From: Xanthomonas sp. Leaf131
GTDB lineage: Bacteria; Pseudomonadota; Gammaproteobacteria; Xanthomonadales; Xanthomonadaceae
Assembly: GCF_001423495.1 (NCBI RefSeq)
Contig: NZ_LMOG01000006.1
Location: 94,024-158,023, forward strand
DNA length: 64,000 nt
Direction: 5' to 3'
The translations under genes were made by a program, and so were the position numbers. Shown here one piece after another: positions 18,247 to 28,277 of this stretch; positions within the stretch are counted from its first letter, which is position 1, and each line of letters starts with the position of its first letter. The notes beneath the pieces were generated by a model. The model had not been told where the DNA came from and did no database searches. It saw only the letters and a list, made by a program, of their open reading frames with translations.

Positions 18247-19730
18247 GTCGCACCATGCCGCTGTCGCAGCTGTTGCCGGACGTGCCGCTCGCCCACGAGG
18301 TGCAGGTCTCGGGTCTGGTGATGGACAGCCGTGCGGTGCGTGCGGGCGATGCCTTCGTGGCGATTGCCGGTTTCGGTGCGCATGGACTGGGCTTTGTCGA
18401 ACAGGCGCGTGCCAATGGCGCGGCCGCCGTGTTGTTCGAACCACCGGCGCCGGCCGAGTTGCCGGCACCGGCCGATGCGATCGCCGTGCCTGGTTTGCGT
18501 GGGCGTCTGGGCGCGATGGCCGATCAATTCCATGGCCAGCCCTCGCAGGCGCTGCGCATGGTTGGCGTCACCGGCACCAACGGCAAGACCTCCACCGTGC
18601 AGTTGCTGGCGCAGGCGTTGACATTGCTTGGCATGCCCACCGGCACGCTCGGCACCTTGGGTGTTGGTCTGTATGGCAGCGCCGTGCCGACCGGCTTCAC
18701 CACACCGCTGGTATTGCCCACGCACGCGTTGCTGGCGCAGTTGCGCGATGAAGGCGCGCAGGCCGTGGCGATGGAAGTCAGCTCGCACGCGCTCGATCAG
18801 GGCCGCGTGGATGCGGTGCATTTCGACGTGGCGGTGTTCACCAATCTCACCCGCGACCATCTCGATTACCACGGCGACATGGCGCAATACGGCGCAGCCA
18901 AGGCCAAGCTGTTCACGCGCGCTGGATTGAAAGCGGCCGTGGTGAATCTGGACGATGACTTCGGCCGCACGCTGCTGGCGGCGCTCGACCCTGCGCTGCG
19001 CGCGATCGGCGTGAGTTCGCGCGCGCAAGCCCAGGCCGTGGTGCGTGCGCAGGCGCTGCAGCTGGATCACAACGGCATCAATTTCGCGCTGCATATCGAC
19101 GGCCATGTGCATCCGGTGCATTCGCCGCTGCTGGGCCGCTTCAACGTCGATAACCTGCTGGCGGTGGCCGGCGCGTTGTATGCGTTTGACATCGCACCGG
19201 CACAGATCGCCGACGTGCTTGGTCAGCTGCAGCCGATCCACGGCCGCATGAATCGTCTCGGCGGCGCGCATGGCGCCCCGCTGGTGGTGGTCGACTACGC
19301 ACACACGCCCGATGCGTTGGAACAGGCATTGGCCAGCCTGCGTTCGCATGCGCAGGACCGGTTGATCTGCGTGTTCGGCTGCGGTGGCGAGCGCGATACC
19401 GGCAAGCGCCCGCAGATGGCGGCGATTGCCGAGGTCAATGCGGATGTGGCGATCGTCACCGACGACAACCCGCGTGGCGAAGACGGCGATGCGATCGTGG
19501 CCGACATCCTGCGCGGCTTTGCGCGCCCGGATGCGGCGATCGTGCAGCGCGACCGCGCCGCGGCGATCCATCAGGCCATCGGCATGGCCGGTGCGTCCGA
19601 CATCGTGCTGATCGCCGGCAAGGGCCATGAGCCGTATCAGGAAGTCGCCGGCGTACGGCATGCCTTCGACGACGCCATCGTGGCGGCGCAGGCGTTGTTG
19701 CCGCGCACCGTGCTGGGAGTGCGCGCATGA
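18243..19730 (+). CDS. murE: MurE, UDP-MurNAc-tripeptide ligase (meso-diaminopimelate adding)
   Basis: MurE adds the third amino acid of the peptidoglycan stem in the cytoplasm. The protein shows the ATP loop [33 protein letters not shown] and the DNPR motif (residues 408-411). DNPR marks use of meso-diaminopimelate rather than lysine. The GTG at 18243 overlaps the ftsI stop and has GGAGAG 6-7 nt upstream; ATG 18255 is a possible alternative. It overlaps murF by 4 nt. Confidence 0.95.
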   Translation: MSRTMPLSQLLPDVPLAHEVQVSGLVMDSRAVRAGDAFVAIAGFGAHGLGFVEQARANGAAAVLFEPPAPAELPAPADAIAVPGLRGRLGAMADQFHGQPSQALRMVGVTGTNGKTSTVQLLAQALTLLGMPTGTLGTLGVGLYGSAVPTGFTTPLVLPTHALLAQLRDEGAQAVAMEVSSHALDQGRVDAVHFDVAVFTNLTRDHLDYHGDMAQYGAAKAKLFTRAGLKAAVVNLDDDFGRTLLAALDPALRAIGVSSRAQAQAVVRAQALQLDHNGINFALHIDGHVHPVHSPLLGRFNVDNLLAVAGALYAFDIAPAQIADVLGQLQPIHGRMNRLGGAHGAPLVVVDYAHTPDALEQALASLRSHAQDRLICVFGCGGERDTGKRPQMAAIAEVNADVAIVTDDNPRGEDGDAIVADILRGFARPDAAIVQRDRAAAIHQAIGMAGASDIVLIAGKGHEPYQEVAGVRHAFDDAIVAAQALLPRTVLGVRA

Positions 19731-21220
19731 AGCTCACGCCGTTGTCGTTGATCGCCCACTGGGCCGGCGGCGAGCTGCATGGCGACGACGCCATGATCGA
19801 TGCGGTCGGCAGCGACACGCGTGCGCTCGCCAACGGCAGCCTGTATGTGGCGCTGCGCGGCGAGCGTTTCGACGGACACGATTTTGCTGCAGACGCAGTG
19901 GCGCATGGCGCCAGCGGTGTGCTGGTCGATCGCCTGCTGCCGGCGCTGAGCGTGCCGCAGGTGCTGGTGGAAAAGACCGAACTCGCGCTGGCGCGTATCG
20001 CTGCCGGCATGCAGCGCGACCGCGCCACGCGCGTAATCGCGCTCACCGGCTCCAACGGCAAGACCAGCGTCAAGGCCTTGCTGCTGTCGATCCTGGAAGA
20101 GGCCGGGCGTGTCGATGGCACCACCGTCTACGCCAATCCGGGCAACCGCAATAACGAAATCGGCCTGCCGCTGGCGGTGATCGCTGCGCCGGACGATGCC
20201 GATGTTGCGATCTACGAAATGGGCGCCGGCAAGCCGGGCGATATCGCCTATCTCACCGACATCGCGCAGCCGCACGTAGCCCTGGTCAACAACGTCGCAC
20301 CCGCACATCTTGAGCGTCTGGGCAGCCTGCTCGGCGTCGCCCGCACCAAGGGCGCCATCTACGCGGCATTGCCGGCCAATGGCGTGGCGGTGATCAATGC
20401 CGACGATGCCTTCGGTGCCTGGTTCGAGCAGCAATTGCATGCGCAGCCGGTGCAGGGTCGTAGCGTATTGCGGTTTGGCTTGCAGGCCAGTGCCGACATC
20501 ACCGCACGTGGGCTGCGGCTGCAGGCCGGCGGTGCGCAGTTCACGCTGGTGACGCCGCAGGGCGAGGCGCAGATTGCGCTGCCATTGCCGGGCCGCCACA
20601 ACGTGCTCAACGCGCTGGCGGCGGCCGGGCTGGCGTTGGGCGCGGGCATCGCATTGCCGATCATCGCCGCCGGTCTAGCGCAGGCGCGCCCGGTGGCCGG
20701 TCGTCAGATCGCACACGCGCTGCCCAGCGGCGCGGTGCTGATCGACGACAGCTACAACGCCAATCCCGGTTCGCTTGATGCGGCCATCGATACGCTTGCC
20801 GCAGCGCCAGGCGCTGGCTGGCTGGTACTCGGCGACATGCGCGAACTCGGCCCCGAAGCTGCGGCGCTGCATGCCGCCGCCGGGCGTCGCGCGCGCGCGG
20901 CCAAGTTGCAGCGGCTATACGCGTTGGGCGAGTTCAGTGCCGCCGCCGCGCAGGCGTTCGGCAGCGATGGACGCGTGTTCGCCACCCATGCCGCGCTGGT
21001 CGCGGCCTTGCAGGCGGATCTGGCGCAGGCCGCCGTTTCGCCGACCCAAACGCAGGAATCTTCTTCGATGCACGAACACACCGGTGCGGCGGCGCAGACT
21101 GCCGCCACCACGGCGCAGATCCCGCCCACGTTGTTGGTGAAAGGCTCGCGCGGCAGTGCGATGGACCGCATCGTCGCCGCGTTGCTCGCACCGGCGGAGG
21201 ACGCATCCCATGCTGCTTGA
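19727..21220 (+). CDS. murF: MurF, UDP-MurNAc-tripeptide:D-Ala-D-Ala ligase, with an insertion near the C-terminus
   Basis: MurF adds D-Ala-D-Ala to complete the UDP-MurNAc-pentapeptide. Motifs include [12 protein letters not shown] (ATP loop), [23 protein letters not shown] and [10 protein letters not shown]. The 497-residue length is above the usual 450 or so. An Ala/Thr/Gln/Ser-rich stretch of about 30 residues (about 428-460, with [16 protein letters not shown]) sits between the last helix and the closing [12 protein letters not shown] strand. The end overlaps mraY by 11 nt. Confidence 0.95.
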   Translation: MKLTPLSLIAHWAGGELHGDDAMIDAVGSDTRALANGSLYVALRGERFDGHDFAADAVAHGASGVLVDRLLPALSVPQVLVEKTELALARIAAGMQRDRATRVIALTGSNGKTSVKALLLSILEEAGRVDGTTVYANPGNRNNEIGLPLAVIAAPDDADVAIYEMGAGKPGDIAYLTDIAQPHVALVNNVAPAHLERLGSLLGVARTKGAIYAALPANGVAVINADDAFGAWFEQQLHAQPVQGRSVLRFGLQASADITARGLRLQAGGAQFTLVTPQGEAQIALPLPGRHNVLNALAAAGLALGAGIALPIIAAGLAQARPVAGRQIAHALPSGAVLIDDSYNANPGSLDAAIDTLAAAPGAGWLVLGDMRELGPEAAALHAAAGRRARAAKLQRLYALGEFSAAAAQAFGSDGRVFATHAALVAALQADLAQAAVSPTQTQESSSMHEHTGAAAQTAATTAQIPPTLLVKGSRGSAMDRIVAALLAPAEDASHAA

Positions 21221-22295
21221 GCTGGCGCGTTGGCTACAGCAACTGGAGAGCCTGTTCGGGCTGTTCAACTATCTGACCTTCCGCGGCATTCTGGCGGCGC
21301 TGACTGCGTTGTTCCTGTCGTTGTGGATGGGCCCGGCGGTGATCCGCAAGCTGGGCCAGTTCAAGGGCGGCCAGCCGATCCGTCAGGATGGCCCGCAGAC
21401 GCATTTTTCCAAGGCCGGTACGCCCACCATGGGCGGCTCGCTGATCCTGCTGACGGTGACCTTGTCGGTGCTGTTGTGGGGTGATCTGCGTAACCGCTAT
21501 GTGTGGTTGGTGCTGGCGGTGATGCTGTGCTTCGGTGCGATCGGCTGGTACGACGACTGGATCAAGATCGTGCGCCGCGATCCCAACGGCCTGAAGTCGC
21601 GTTGGAAATATCTGCTGCAGTCGATCTTCGGCCTGGCTGCGGGCCTGTTTCTGTACTACACCGCCGATGTGCCGGCCGCGATCACCTTCTACATTCCGAT
21701 GTTCAAGGCGGTGGCGCTGCCGTTGGCCGGCGTGAGCTTCGTCGTCATTGCCTATTTCTGGATCGTCGGCTTCTCCAATGCGGTGAACCTGACCGACGGC
21801 CTGGATGGTCTGGCGATCATGCCGACCGTGCTGGTGGCCTGCGCGCTGGGTGTGTTCGCCTACGCCTCGGGCAATGTGGTGTTCGCCGAATACCTGAAAA
21901 TCCCGCTGATTCCCGGGGCCGGCGAGCTGATCATCATCTGCTCGGCGATTGCCGGGGCAGGGTTAGGGTTTCTGTGGTTCAACACCTATCCGGCCATGGT
22001 GTTCATGGGCGATATCGGCGCGCTGTCGCTGGGCGCAGTGCTCGGCACCATCGCGGTGATCGTGCGTCAGGAAATGGTGCTGGTAATCATGGGCGGCGTG
22101 TTCGTGATCGAAACGCTGTCGGTGATCATCCAGGTCGCCAGCTTCAAGCTGACCGGCAAGCGGGTGTTCCGCATGGCGCCGATCCATCACCATTTCGAAC
22201 TCAAGGGCTGGCCGGAGCCGCGCGTGATCGTGCGTTTCTGGATCATCTCGGTGGTGCTGGTGCTGATCGGCCTTGCCACGTTGAAGGTGCGCTGA
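21210..22295 (+). CDS. mraY: MraY, phospho-MurNAc-pentapeptide translocase
   Basis: MraY transfers phospho-MurNAc-pentapeptide to undecaprenyl phosphate and makes lipid I in the inner membrane. The 361-residue polytopic protein contains the family motifs [27 protein letters not shown] (catalytic Asp), [12 protein letters not shown] [12 protein letters not shown], and [11 protein letters not shown]. The start ATG 21210 lies inside the end of murF and gives the normal length and N-terminus. The stop shares one base with the ftsW start codon. Confidence 0.96.
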   Translation: MLLELARWLQQLESLFGLFNYLTFRGILAALTALFLSLWMGPAVIRKLGQFKGGQPIRQDGPQTHFSKAGTPTMGGSLILLTVTLSVLLWGDLRNRYVWLVLAVMLCFGAIGWYDDWIKIVRRDPNGLKSRWKYLLQSIFGLAAGLFLYYTADVPAAITFYIPMFKAVALPLAGVSFVVIAYFWIVGFSNAVNLTDGLDGLAIMPTVLVACALGVFAYASGNVVFAEYLKIPLIPGAGELIIICSAIAGAGLGFLWFNTYPAMVFMGDIGALSLGAVLGTIAVIVRQEMVLVIMGGVFVIETLSVIIQVASFKLTGKRVFRMAPIHHHFELKGWPEPRVIVRFWIISVVLVLIGLATLKVR

Positions 22296-23671
22296 TGAAC
22301 GACAACGCGCGCCAGGCCACCCGACTCGACGCCATCGGCGGCCGCTACGACCCGTGGCTGCTCGGCGCCGCGGCCACGCTCGCCTCGCTGGGCGTGGTGA
22401 TGGTGGCATCCAGCTCGATCGAGCTGTCCGACAACCCGTTCTATTACCTGACCCGCCATCTGTTGTTCCTGGGCATCGGCGTCGGCCTGGCGTTCTGGGC
22501 AATGCGTACCGAGCTCAAGACCATCGAGCAGTACAACCAGGTGCTGCTGCTGGCCTGCTTCGGCCTGCTGATGGTGGTGTTCGTGCCAGGCCTGGGCAGC
22601 AGCGTCAACGGCGCCAAACGCTGGATCAATCTGGGTGTGTCGAAGTTCCAGACCGTGGAAGCGGTCAAGGTGCTCTACATCGTGTGGCTGTCCAGCTACC
22701 TGGTGCGCTTTCGCGATGAGGTCAATGCGACCTGGCCGGCGATGCTCAAGCCCTTGGGCGTGGCGATCGCATTGGTGGGTCTGTTGCTGATGCAGCCGGA
22801 CTTCGGCTCGTCCACGCTGCTGCTGGCGATCACCGCCGGCATGCTGGTGCTGGGCGGGGTGAACCTGCCGCGCATGTCGATGCCGATCGTGTTCGGCCTG
22901 CCGGTGTTCGCTTTCATCGCGATCCTGGAGCCGTACCGCCTGCGTCGTATCACCTCGTTCCTGGATCCGTGGGCCGATCAGCTCGGCTCCGGCTACCAGT
23001 TGTCGAACGCCTTGATGGCGGTCGGCCGCGGCCAATGGACCGGCGTGGGGTTGGGCGCCTCGGTGCAAAAGCTCAACTATCTGCCCGAAGCGCATACCGA
23101 CTTCATCTTTTCGGTGATTGCCGAAGAACTCGGGTTTGTCGGTGTGTGCGGGGTGATCTCGCTGTATGCCTTGCTGGTCGGTCGCGCGTTCTGGCTGGGG
23201 ATGCGCTGTGTGGAAATGAAGCGTCATTTCTCCGGCTACATCGCCTTCGGCATCGGTTTGTGGATCAGCCTGCAGAGCTTCGTCTCGGTGGGCGTGAACC
23301 TGGGCATCCTGCCGACCAAGGGTCTGACCCTGCCGCTGATTTCCTCCGGCGGTTCGTCGGTGCTGATGACCTGCGTGGCGATGGGCTTGCTACTGCGTGT
23401 GTCCTACGAAATGGATCGCGCCGAGCGCCTGCGCAGCAAGTTGTCGCCGCAGGGTGCGGGCACGCCGTCGGCTGAGCCGGCCGAGCCGGTGGTCGAATCG
23501 GTGCCGCCGGCGTATGCGCCAGCGCGCAAACCGCAGCGCGACACCGTGGCTGCCGCTGCACCCGCGCCCGCACCGGTCGCTGCAGCATCGGTGGCGCCGG
23601 CGTCGGCCATCCTGCGCGGCACCAGCCGCATGCAGCCGCGTGTGGAACCGACGTTCGGGAGAATCGCGTGA
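22295..23671 (+). CDS. ftsW: FtsW, septal peptidoglycan glycosyltransferase (SEDS family)
   Basis: FtsW polymerises lipid II at the septum together with FtsI. The 458-residue protein has about ten membrane helices and SEDS signatures: [50 protein letters not shown] [35 protein letters not shown], and [13 protein letters not shown]. After the last helix a cytoplasmic Pro/Ala-rich tail of about 65 residues runs to the end ([19 protein letters not shown] and onward). The stop overlaps the murG GTG start. Confidence 0.95.
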   Translation: MNDNARQATRLDAIGGRYDPWLLGAAATLASLGVVMVASSSIELSDNPFYYLTRHLLFLGIGVGLAFWAMRTELKTIEQYNQVLLLACFGLLMVVFVPGLGSSVNGAKRWINLGVSKFQTVEAVKVLYIVWLSSYLVRFRDEVNATWPAMLKPLGVAIALVGLLLMQPDFGSSTLLLAITAGMLVLGGVNLPRMSMPIVFGLPVFAFIAILEPYRLRRITSFLDPWADQLGSGYQLSNALMAVGRGQWTGVGLGASVQKLNYLPEAHTDFIFSVIAEELGFVGVCGVISLYALLVGRAFWLGMRCVEMKRHFSGYIAFGIGLWISLQSFVSVGVNLGILPTKGLTLPLISSGGSSVLMTCVAMGLLLRVSYEMDRAERLRSKLSPQGAGTPSAEPAEPVVESVPPAYAPARKPQRDTVAAAAPAPAPVAAASVAPASAILRGTSRMQPRVEPTFGRIA

Positions 23672-24948
23672 GTAATAAGCACGCCAATCCCGCACAAGCG
23701 TCCGCGCAGTCTGCTGTGGTTCGTCCGGTCATGATCCTGGCCGGCGGAACCGGCGGGCACATCTTCCCCGGTCTGGCCGTCGCCAAGGTACTGCGCGCGC
23801 GTGGCGTGCCGGTGACCTGGCTCGGCGCCGATGGCGCGATGGAAACCCGCCTGGTGCCGCAGCACGATATTCAACTCGACACGCTGGCCATCACCGGCCT
23901 GCGCGGCAAGGGCATCGTCAAGTTGCTCGGTGCGCCGGTGCGGGTGATGCGCGCAGTGCGCGCCGCCGGTTTCGTGCTGCGCAAGCGCCAGCCGCGCGCG
24001 GTGATCAGTTTCGGCGGCTTCGCAGCTGGCCCGGGTGGCCTGGCTGCGCGGCTGCTCGGCGTGCCGTTGCTGGTGCACGAACAGAACCGCGCACCGGGCA
24101 TGACCAACAAGGTGTTGTCGCGTTTCGCGCGCCGCGTGTTGACCGGGTTTCCGGGCAGCTTCGCTGGCGAAGAAGCGGTGGGCAATCCGGTGCGTGCGGA
24201 AATCGCCGCGCTTCCCGCGCCGGCCACGCGTCTGGTCGGCCGTGGCGGTGCCGTACGTGTGCTGGTGCTCGGTGGTAGCCAGGGTGCACGTGCATTGAAT
24301 CAGGCCGTGCCGGCAGCGCTTGCGGCACTCGGTCACCCCGATGTCGACGTGCGCCACCAGTGCGGCGAGAAGCTGCGCGGTGAAGCCGAAGCGTCGTATG
24401 CACAGGCCGGCGTCAACGCCAGCGTCGAACCCTTCATCGCCGACATGGCCGCCGCTTACGCCTGGGCCGACCTGGTCGTGTGCCGCGCCGGTGCCTCCAC
24501 GCTGGCCGAACTGTGCGCCGCCGGCATCGGCAGCGTACTGGTGCCCTTTGCCGCAGCGGTGGACGACCACCAGACCCGCAATGCCGAATACCTGGTCGGC
24601 GCCGACGCCGCCGTGCTGCTCAAGCAGGACGACACCCTGGCCGTGCGATTGCAGCAGGTCTTGCAGACCTTGCTCGCCGACCCCGCACGCCGCCTGTCGA
24701 TGGCGCAAGCAGCCCGCACCCTGGCCAAACCCGACGCCGCCGAACGCATCGCCGACATCATTCTTCAAGAGGCCGGGAATGGTGAGTCGGGAATGGGGAA
24801 TGGGCAGAGCTCAGAACACTTGCAGGAACACACATTGATGCACGCAGACAAGCGCACCGACCAAGTATCCGTCGCCGCTGGCGCTCCGCTCCACACGATT
24901 CCCGATTCCCGATTCCCCATTCGCACCTCCGCAGGAGGTGCCGCGTGA
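23668..24948 (+). CDS. murG: MurG, lipid II-forming GlcNAc transferase with repeat-derived tail
   Basis: MurG adds GlcNAc to lipid I at the inner face of the membrane. Motifs are [16 protein letters not shown] (glycine loop), [34 protein letters not shown] and [11 protein letters not shown]. The GTG at 23668 overlaps the ftsW stop. The enzyme normally ends after about 355 residues. Here the fold ends near residue 369 ([12 protein letters not shown]), and 57 more residues, starting [10 protein letters not shown] and later reading TIPDSRFPI, come from a GGGAATC element. The stop overlaps murC. Confidence 0.95.
   Translation: MSNKHANPAQASAQSAVVRPVMILAGGTGGHIFPGLAVAKVLRARGVPVTWLGADGAMETRLVPQHDIQLDTLAITGLRGKGIVKLLGAPVRVMRAVRAAGFVLRKRQPRAVISFGGFAAGPGGLAARLLGVPLLVHEQNRAPGMTNKVLSRFARRVLTGFPGSFAGEEAVGNPVRAEIAALPAPATRLVGRGGAVRVLVLGGSQGARALNQAVPAALAALGHPDVDVRHQCGEKLRGEAEASYAQAGVNASVEPFIADMAAAYAWADLVVCRAGASTLAELCAAGIGSVLVPFAAAVDDHQTRNAEYLVGADAAVLLKQDDTLAVRLQQVLQTLLADPARRLSMAQAARTLAKPDAAERIADIILQEAGNGESGMGNGQSSEHLQEHTLMHADKRTDQVSVAAGAPLHTIPDSRFPIRTSAGGAA
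24775..24922 (+). repeat. GGGAATC palindromic element, copy 3 (end of murG)
   Basis: The left arm is about 24775-24806 and the right arm about 24899-24922, with about 90 nt of unique-looking DNA between them. The element is wholly coding, as the MurG tail. It contains an ATG near 24838 that opens no longer frame of its own. Confidence 0.85.
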
Positions 24949-26378
24949 TCCGTCGTCTGCAAGACAGTGGCGATCTGGTGCGTGCGTTTCCGCGCGTGCA
25001 TTTCGTCGGCATCGGCGGTACCGGTATGAGCGGCATTGCCGAGGTGATGCTGACGCTGGGTTACGAAGTCTCCGGCTCCGATAATTCCGATAACGCGGCC
25101 ACCCGTCGGCTGGCCAAGCTGGGTGCGCGGGTGATGCGCGGGCATTCGGCGGCCAACGTGCTCGGCACCGATTGCGTGGTGGTGTCCAGCGCGATTCGCG
25201 AAGACAACCCCGAGCTGATGGAAGCGCGCAGCCAGCGCATTCCGATCATGCCGCGTGCGGCGATGCTGGCCGAGCTGATGCGCTTCCGTCGCGGCATCGC
25301 GGTGGCCGGCACGCACGGCAAGACCACCACCACCAGCCTGGCGGCGGCGGTGCTGAGCGAAGGCGGGCTGGATCCGACCTTCGTCATCGGCGGGCAACTG
25401 CTGGCGGCCGGCGCCAACGCCAAGCTCGGCGGCGGCCAGTGGTTGGTGGCTGAAGCCGACGAGAGCGATGGCAGCTTCCTGCGTCTGAATCCGCTGATGG
25501 CGGTGATCACCAATATCGATTCGGACCACCTGGAAAACTACGGCAACGATTTCGCGCGCATCCAGGCGGCATTCGCCGAATTCCTGCAGCGCCTGCCGTT
25601 CTATGGTCTGGCGTTGTTGTGCATCGACGACCCGGAAGTGGCCGCGCTGGCCGGCAAGACGCCGCGCCATGTGATGAGCTACGGCATGAGCGAAAACGCC
25701 GACGTGCGCGCCGAAGATGTGGTGCAGGATGGCCCGCGCATGCGCTTCACGCTGCGTCTGCCCGAAGGCACCACCACGCCGGTGACGCTGGCATTGCCGG
25801 GCCGTCACAACGTGCTCAACGCATTGGCTGCAGCTGCGATCGGCTGGCAACTGGGCGTGGCGCCGGAAACCATTGCGCGTGCGCTGGAAAACTTCGCCGG
25901 CATCGGCCGTCGCTTCAATGATCTGGGCGAAGTCATCACCGGCACCGGTGCACGCGTGCGCGTGGTCGACGATTACGGCCACCATCCGCGCGAGCTGGAA
26001 GCGGTATTCGCCGCCGCTCGCGGTGGCTGGCCCGACAAGCGTCTGGTCGTCGCCTTCCAGCCGCATCGCTATAGCCGTACCCGCGATCAGTTCGACGCTT
26101 TCGCTGCGGTGCTGAGCACCGTCGATGCACTGGTGCTGAGCGAGGTCTATCCGGCCGGCGAAGTGCCGATTCCCGGTGCCGATTCGCGTGCGTTGGCGCG
26201 TGCGATCCGTGCGCGCGGCCGCAGCGAGCCAGTGGTGGTTGGGCAGATTTCTGGCCTGGCCGAAGTGTTGCCCGACGTGCTGCAGGACGGCGATCTGCTG
26301 CTGATGATGGGTGCCGGCGATATCGGTTACGTGGCTCAGCACATCATCAACAACGGCTTCACCGGAGCGAGCGCATGA
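24945..26378 (+). CDS. murC: MurC, UDP-MurNAc:L-alanine ligase
   Basis: MurC attaches L-Ala to UDP-MurNAc. The 477-residue protein shows the Rossmann start [19 protein letters not shown] loop [41 protein letters not shown] and [10 protein letters not shown]. The GTG start at 24945 overlaps the murG stop, with GGAGG at 24933-24937 as ribosome-binding site. The stop overlaps the ddlB ATG. Confidence 0.96.
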   Translation: MIRRLQDSGDLVRAFPRVHFVGIGGTGMSGIAEVMLTLGYEVSGSDNSDNAATRRLAKLGARVMRGHSAANVLGTDCVVVSSAIREDNPELMEARSQRIPIMPRAAMLAELMRFRRGIAVAGTHGKTTTTSLAAAVLSEGGLDPTFVIGGQLLAAGANAKLGGGQWLVAEADESDGSFLRLNPLMAVITNIDSDHLENYGNDFARIQAAFAEFLQRLPFYGLALLCIDDPEVAALAGKTPRHVMSYGMSENADVRAEDVVQDGPRMRFTLRLPEGTTTPVTLALPGRHNVLNALAAAAIGWQLGVAPETIARALENFAGIGRRFNDLGEVITGTGARVRVVDDYGHHPRELEAVFAAARGGWPDKRLVVAFQPHRYSRTRDQFDAFAAVLSTVDALVLSEVYPAGEVPIPGADSRALARAIRARGRSEPVVVGQISGLAEVLPDVLQDGDLLLMMGAGDIGYVAQHIINNGFTGASA

Positions 26379-27328
26379 GCGCGGTGATTTCCAACGCACG
26401 CAGCACCGATCCGGCCGTGTTCGGTCGCGTCGCCGTGCTGCTCGGCGGCACCTCGTCCGAGCGTGAAGTGTCGTTGAATTCCGGGGGCAACGTGCTGGAG
26501 GCGCTGCGTGCGCGCGGTATCGATGCGCAGCCGGTCGATGGCATTCCGGCCTTGGCGCAGGCGCTGGTCGAGACACGTTTCGACCGCGTCTTCAACGTGC
26601 TGCACGGCCATAACGGCGGCGGCGAAGACGGCATCGTGCAAGGCTTGATGGAAGCCTTCAAGGTGCCTTACACCGGCTCCAACGTGTTGGGCTCGGCGTT
26701 GAGCATGGACAAGATCCGCACCAAGCAGGTGTGGCTGTCGCTGGGCCTGTCCACACCGCGCTATGCGCGCCTGGCTGCCGGCGCCAGCGCCGATGACATT
26801 CATGCCGCCGCACGCCAGATCGGCTTGCCGGTCATCGTCAAGCCGGCCAACGAAGGTTCCAGCGTCGGCATCAGTCGCGTGTTCGACCAGGCCCAGCTTG
26901 AAGAGGCTGTAGTGCTGGCGGCACGTTACGACGGCGCGCTGCTGATGGAGCAGCTGATCGAAGGCGACGAACTCACCGTGGCCGTGCTCGGCGAGGTCGC
27001 GCTACCGTCGATCCGCATCGTGCCCAAGGGCCAGTGGTACGACTACAACGCCAAGTACGTGGCCGACGACACCCAGTACCTGTGCCCGGGCCTGGAAGGC
27101 GATGCCGAAACGCAGATCCGCCAGCTCGCGCTGGATGCCTTCCGCGCCGCCGGTGCACGCGGCTGGGGTCGCGTGGACGTGATGCGCGATCGCAGCGGCC
27201 AGCTGTATCTGCTCGAAGTGAACACGGCGCCCGGCATGACCAGCCACTCGCTGGTGCCCAAGGCGGCGCGCCAGCTCGGTATCGATTTCGAAGAACTGGT
27301 CTGGCGCGTGCTGGAGCAGACGCTGTGA
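26375..27328 (+). CDS. ddlB: DdlB, D-alanine:D-alanine ligase
   Basis: DdlB makes the D-Ala-D-Ala that MurF adds. The 317-residue ATP-grasp protein has [66 protein letters not shown] and the metal-binding [15 protein letters not shown]. It overlaps murC by 4 nt. The natural stop precedes a GGGAATC element, so this protein has no repeat-derived tail. Confidence 0.96.
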   Translation: MSAVISNARSTDPAVFGRVAVLLGGTSSEREVSLNSGGNVLEALRARGIDAQPVDGIPALAQALVETRFDRVFNVLHGHNGGGEDGIVQGLMEAFKVPYTGSNVLGSALSMDKIRTKQVWLSLGLSTPRYARLAAGASADDIHAAARQIGLPVIVKPANEGSSVGISRVFDQAQLEEAVVLAARYDGALLMEQLIEGDELTVAVLGEVALPSIRIVPKGQWYDYNAKYVADDTQYLCPGLEGDAETQIRQLALDAFRAAGARGWGRVDVMRDRSGQLYLLEVNTAPGMTSHSLVPKAARQLGIDFEELVWRVLEQTL

Positions 27329-27332
27329 GGCC

Positions 27333-27425
27333 GGGAATGGGGAATCGGGAATCGGGAATCGCAAAAGCGACAGCCGGCAGTGCGCCGCTGTCGACGATTC
27401 CCTATTCCCGATTCCCCATTCCCCC
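27333..27425 (+). repeat. GGGAATC palindromic element, copy 4 (ddlB-ftsQ)
   Basis: This is a compact copy in which the left arm (27333-27361) and the right arm (27398-27425) are close to complementary. The core carries GCAAAAGCGACAGC. It is non-coding and fills most of the 112-nt gap between ddlB and ftsQ, so the operon mRNA should carry a stable hairpin here. Confidence 0.88.
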
Positions 27426-27440
27426 GCGCGGAGCGCGCCA

Positions 27441-28277
27441 ATGAACGCCACCCTGCGCATCCTGGCCTGGTTGATCGCGGTGACGCTGGTCGCGTTGCCG
27501 GTGGTGGCTGTGCTCAATGGTTGGGTCGGTGCCGAGCGGTGGCCGTTGGCACGCTTGCGGGTGTCGGGCGACTTCAAGCGGGTGCCGGCAGAAGAACTGC
27601 GTGCGGTGGTCTTGCCGTATGCGCGCTCGGGCTTTTTTGCGGTGAAGTTGCAGAACGCGCAGGACGCCATCGCACGTTTGCCGTGGGTGGAAAGTGCGCA
27701 GGTGCGCAAGCGTTGGCCGGACGTGCTGGAAGTGCATGTCACCGAGCACAAGCCGTTCGCGCGCTGGGGCACTGACCGCATGTTGTCCGAGCAGGGCCGG
27801 TTGTTCCGCACCCCGCCGTTGTTGAAGGATTTCAAGCTGCCGCAACTCGGTGGTCCGGACAGCAAGACGCAGGACGTGGTGGCGCTCTACAACGAATCGC
27901 GCGCGCTGTTCGCGCCGACCGGGTTGGATGTGGAGCGGCTGGAAATGGACGCGCGCGGCAGCTGGTCACTGGGCCTGAGCAACGGCGTGCAGATCGTGAT
28001 CGGCCGCGACGATGCACGCGCGCGTCTGCAACGCTTTGCGCGCGTGTTGCCGCAACTGGCCGACCCGCAACGCCCGATCGCCCGCGCCGACCTGCGCTAC
28101 ACCAATGGCTTCACGGTCGAACGGCGAATGGAAAGTGGGGAATCAGGGATGGATAAAAAACCCAAGCCGGTGTCGCCCGCTGCGCCGCACACGCTGGTCC
28201 TGAATTCTCTACGCCTCCGTACACCGCTGTTGACCATTCCCCATTCCCCATTCGCTATTCCCGGCTTTAAGACATGA
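27441..28277 (+). CDS. ftsQ: FtsQ, divisome POTRA protein with repeat-derived tail
   Basis: FtsQ is the scaffold of the FtsQLB complex. The N-terminus is a membrane helix (about 6-26), followed by a POTRA domain (ARLRVSGDFKRVPAEEL to about 110, with RLPWVESAQVRKRWPD) and a beta domain. The conserved part ends near residue 227 (LRYTNGFTVERR). The remaining 51 residues, with SGESGMD and LLTIPHSPFAIP, are translated GGGAATC element. The stop overlaps the ftsA start by 4 nt. Confidence 0.93.
   Translation: MNATLRILAWLIAVTLVALPVVAVLNGWVGAERWPLARLRVSGDFKRVPAEELRAVVLPYARSGFFAVKLQNAQDAIARLPWVESAQVRKRWPDVLEVHVTEHKPFARWGTDRMLSEQGRLFRTPPLLKDFKLPQLGGPDSKTQDVVALYNESRALFAPTGLDVERLEMDARGSWSLGLSNGVQIVIGRDDARARLQRFARVLPQLADPQRPIARADLRYTNGFTVERRMESGESGMDKKPKPVSPAAPHTLVLNSLRLRTPLLTIPHSPFAIPGFKT
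28126..28263 (+). repeat. GGGAATC palindromic element, copy 5 (end of ftsQ)
   Basis: The left arm is degenerate (about 28126-28152). The right arm (about 28234-28263) has clear ATTCCCC units. It is fully coding, as the FtsQ tail, and lies directly before the ftsA start. Confidence 0.75.

Noticed and set aside
24765..26576. 603-codon open frame on the minus strand
   Set aside because: Antisense to murC, with no recognisable motif and typical GC-skew composition.
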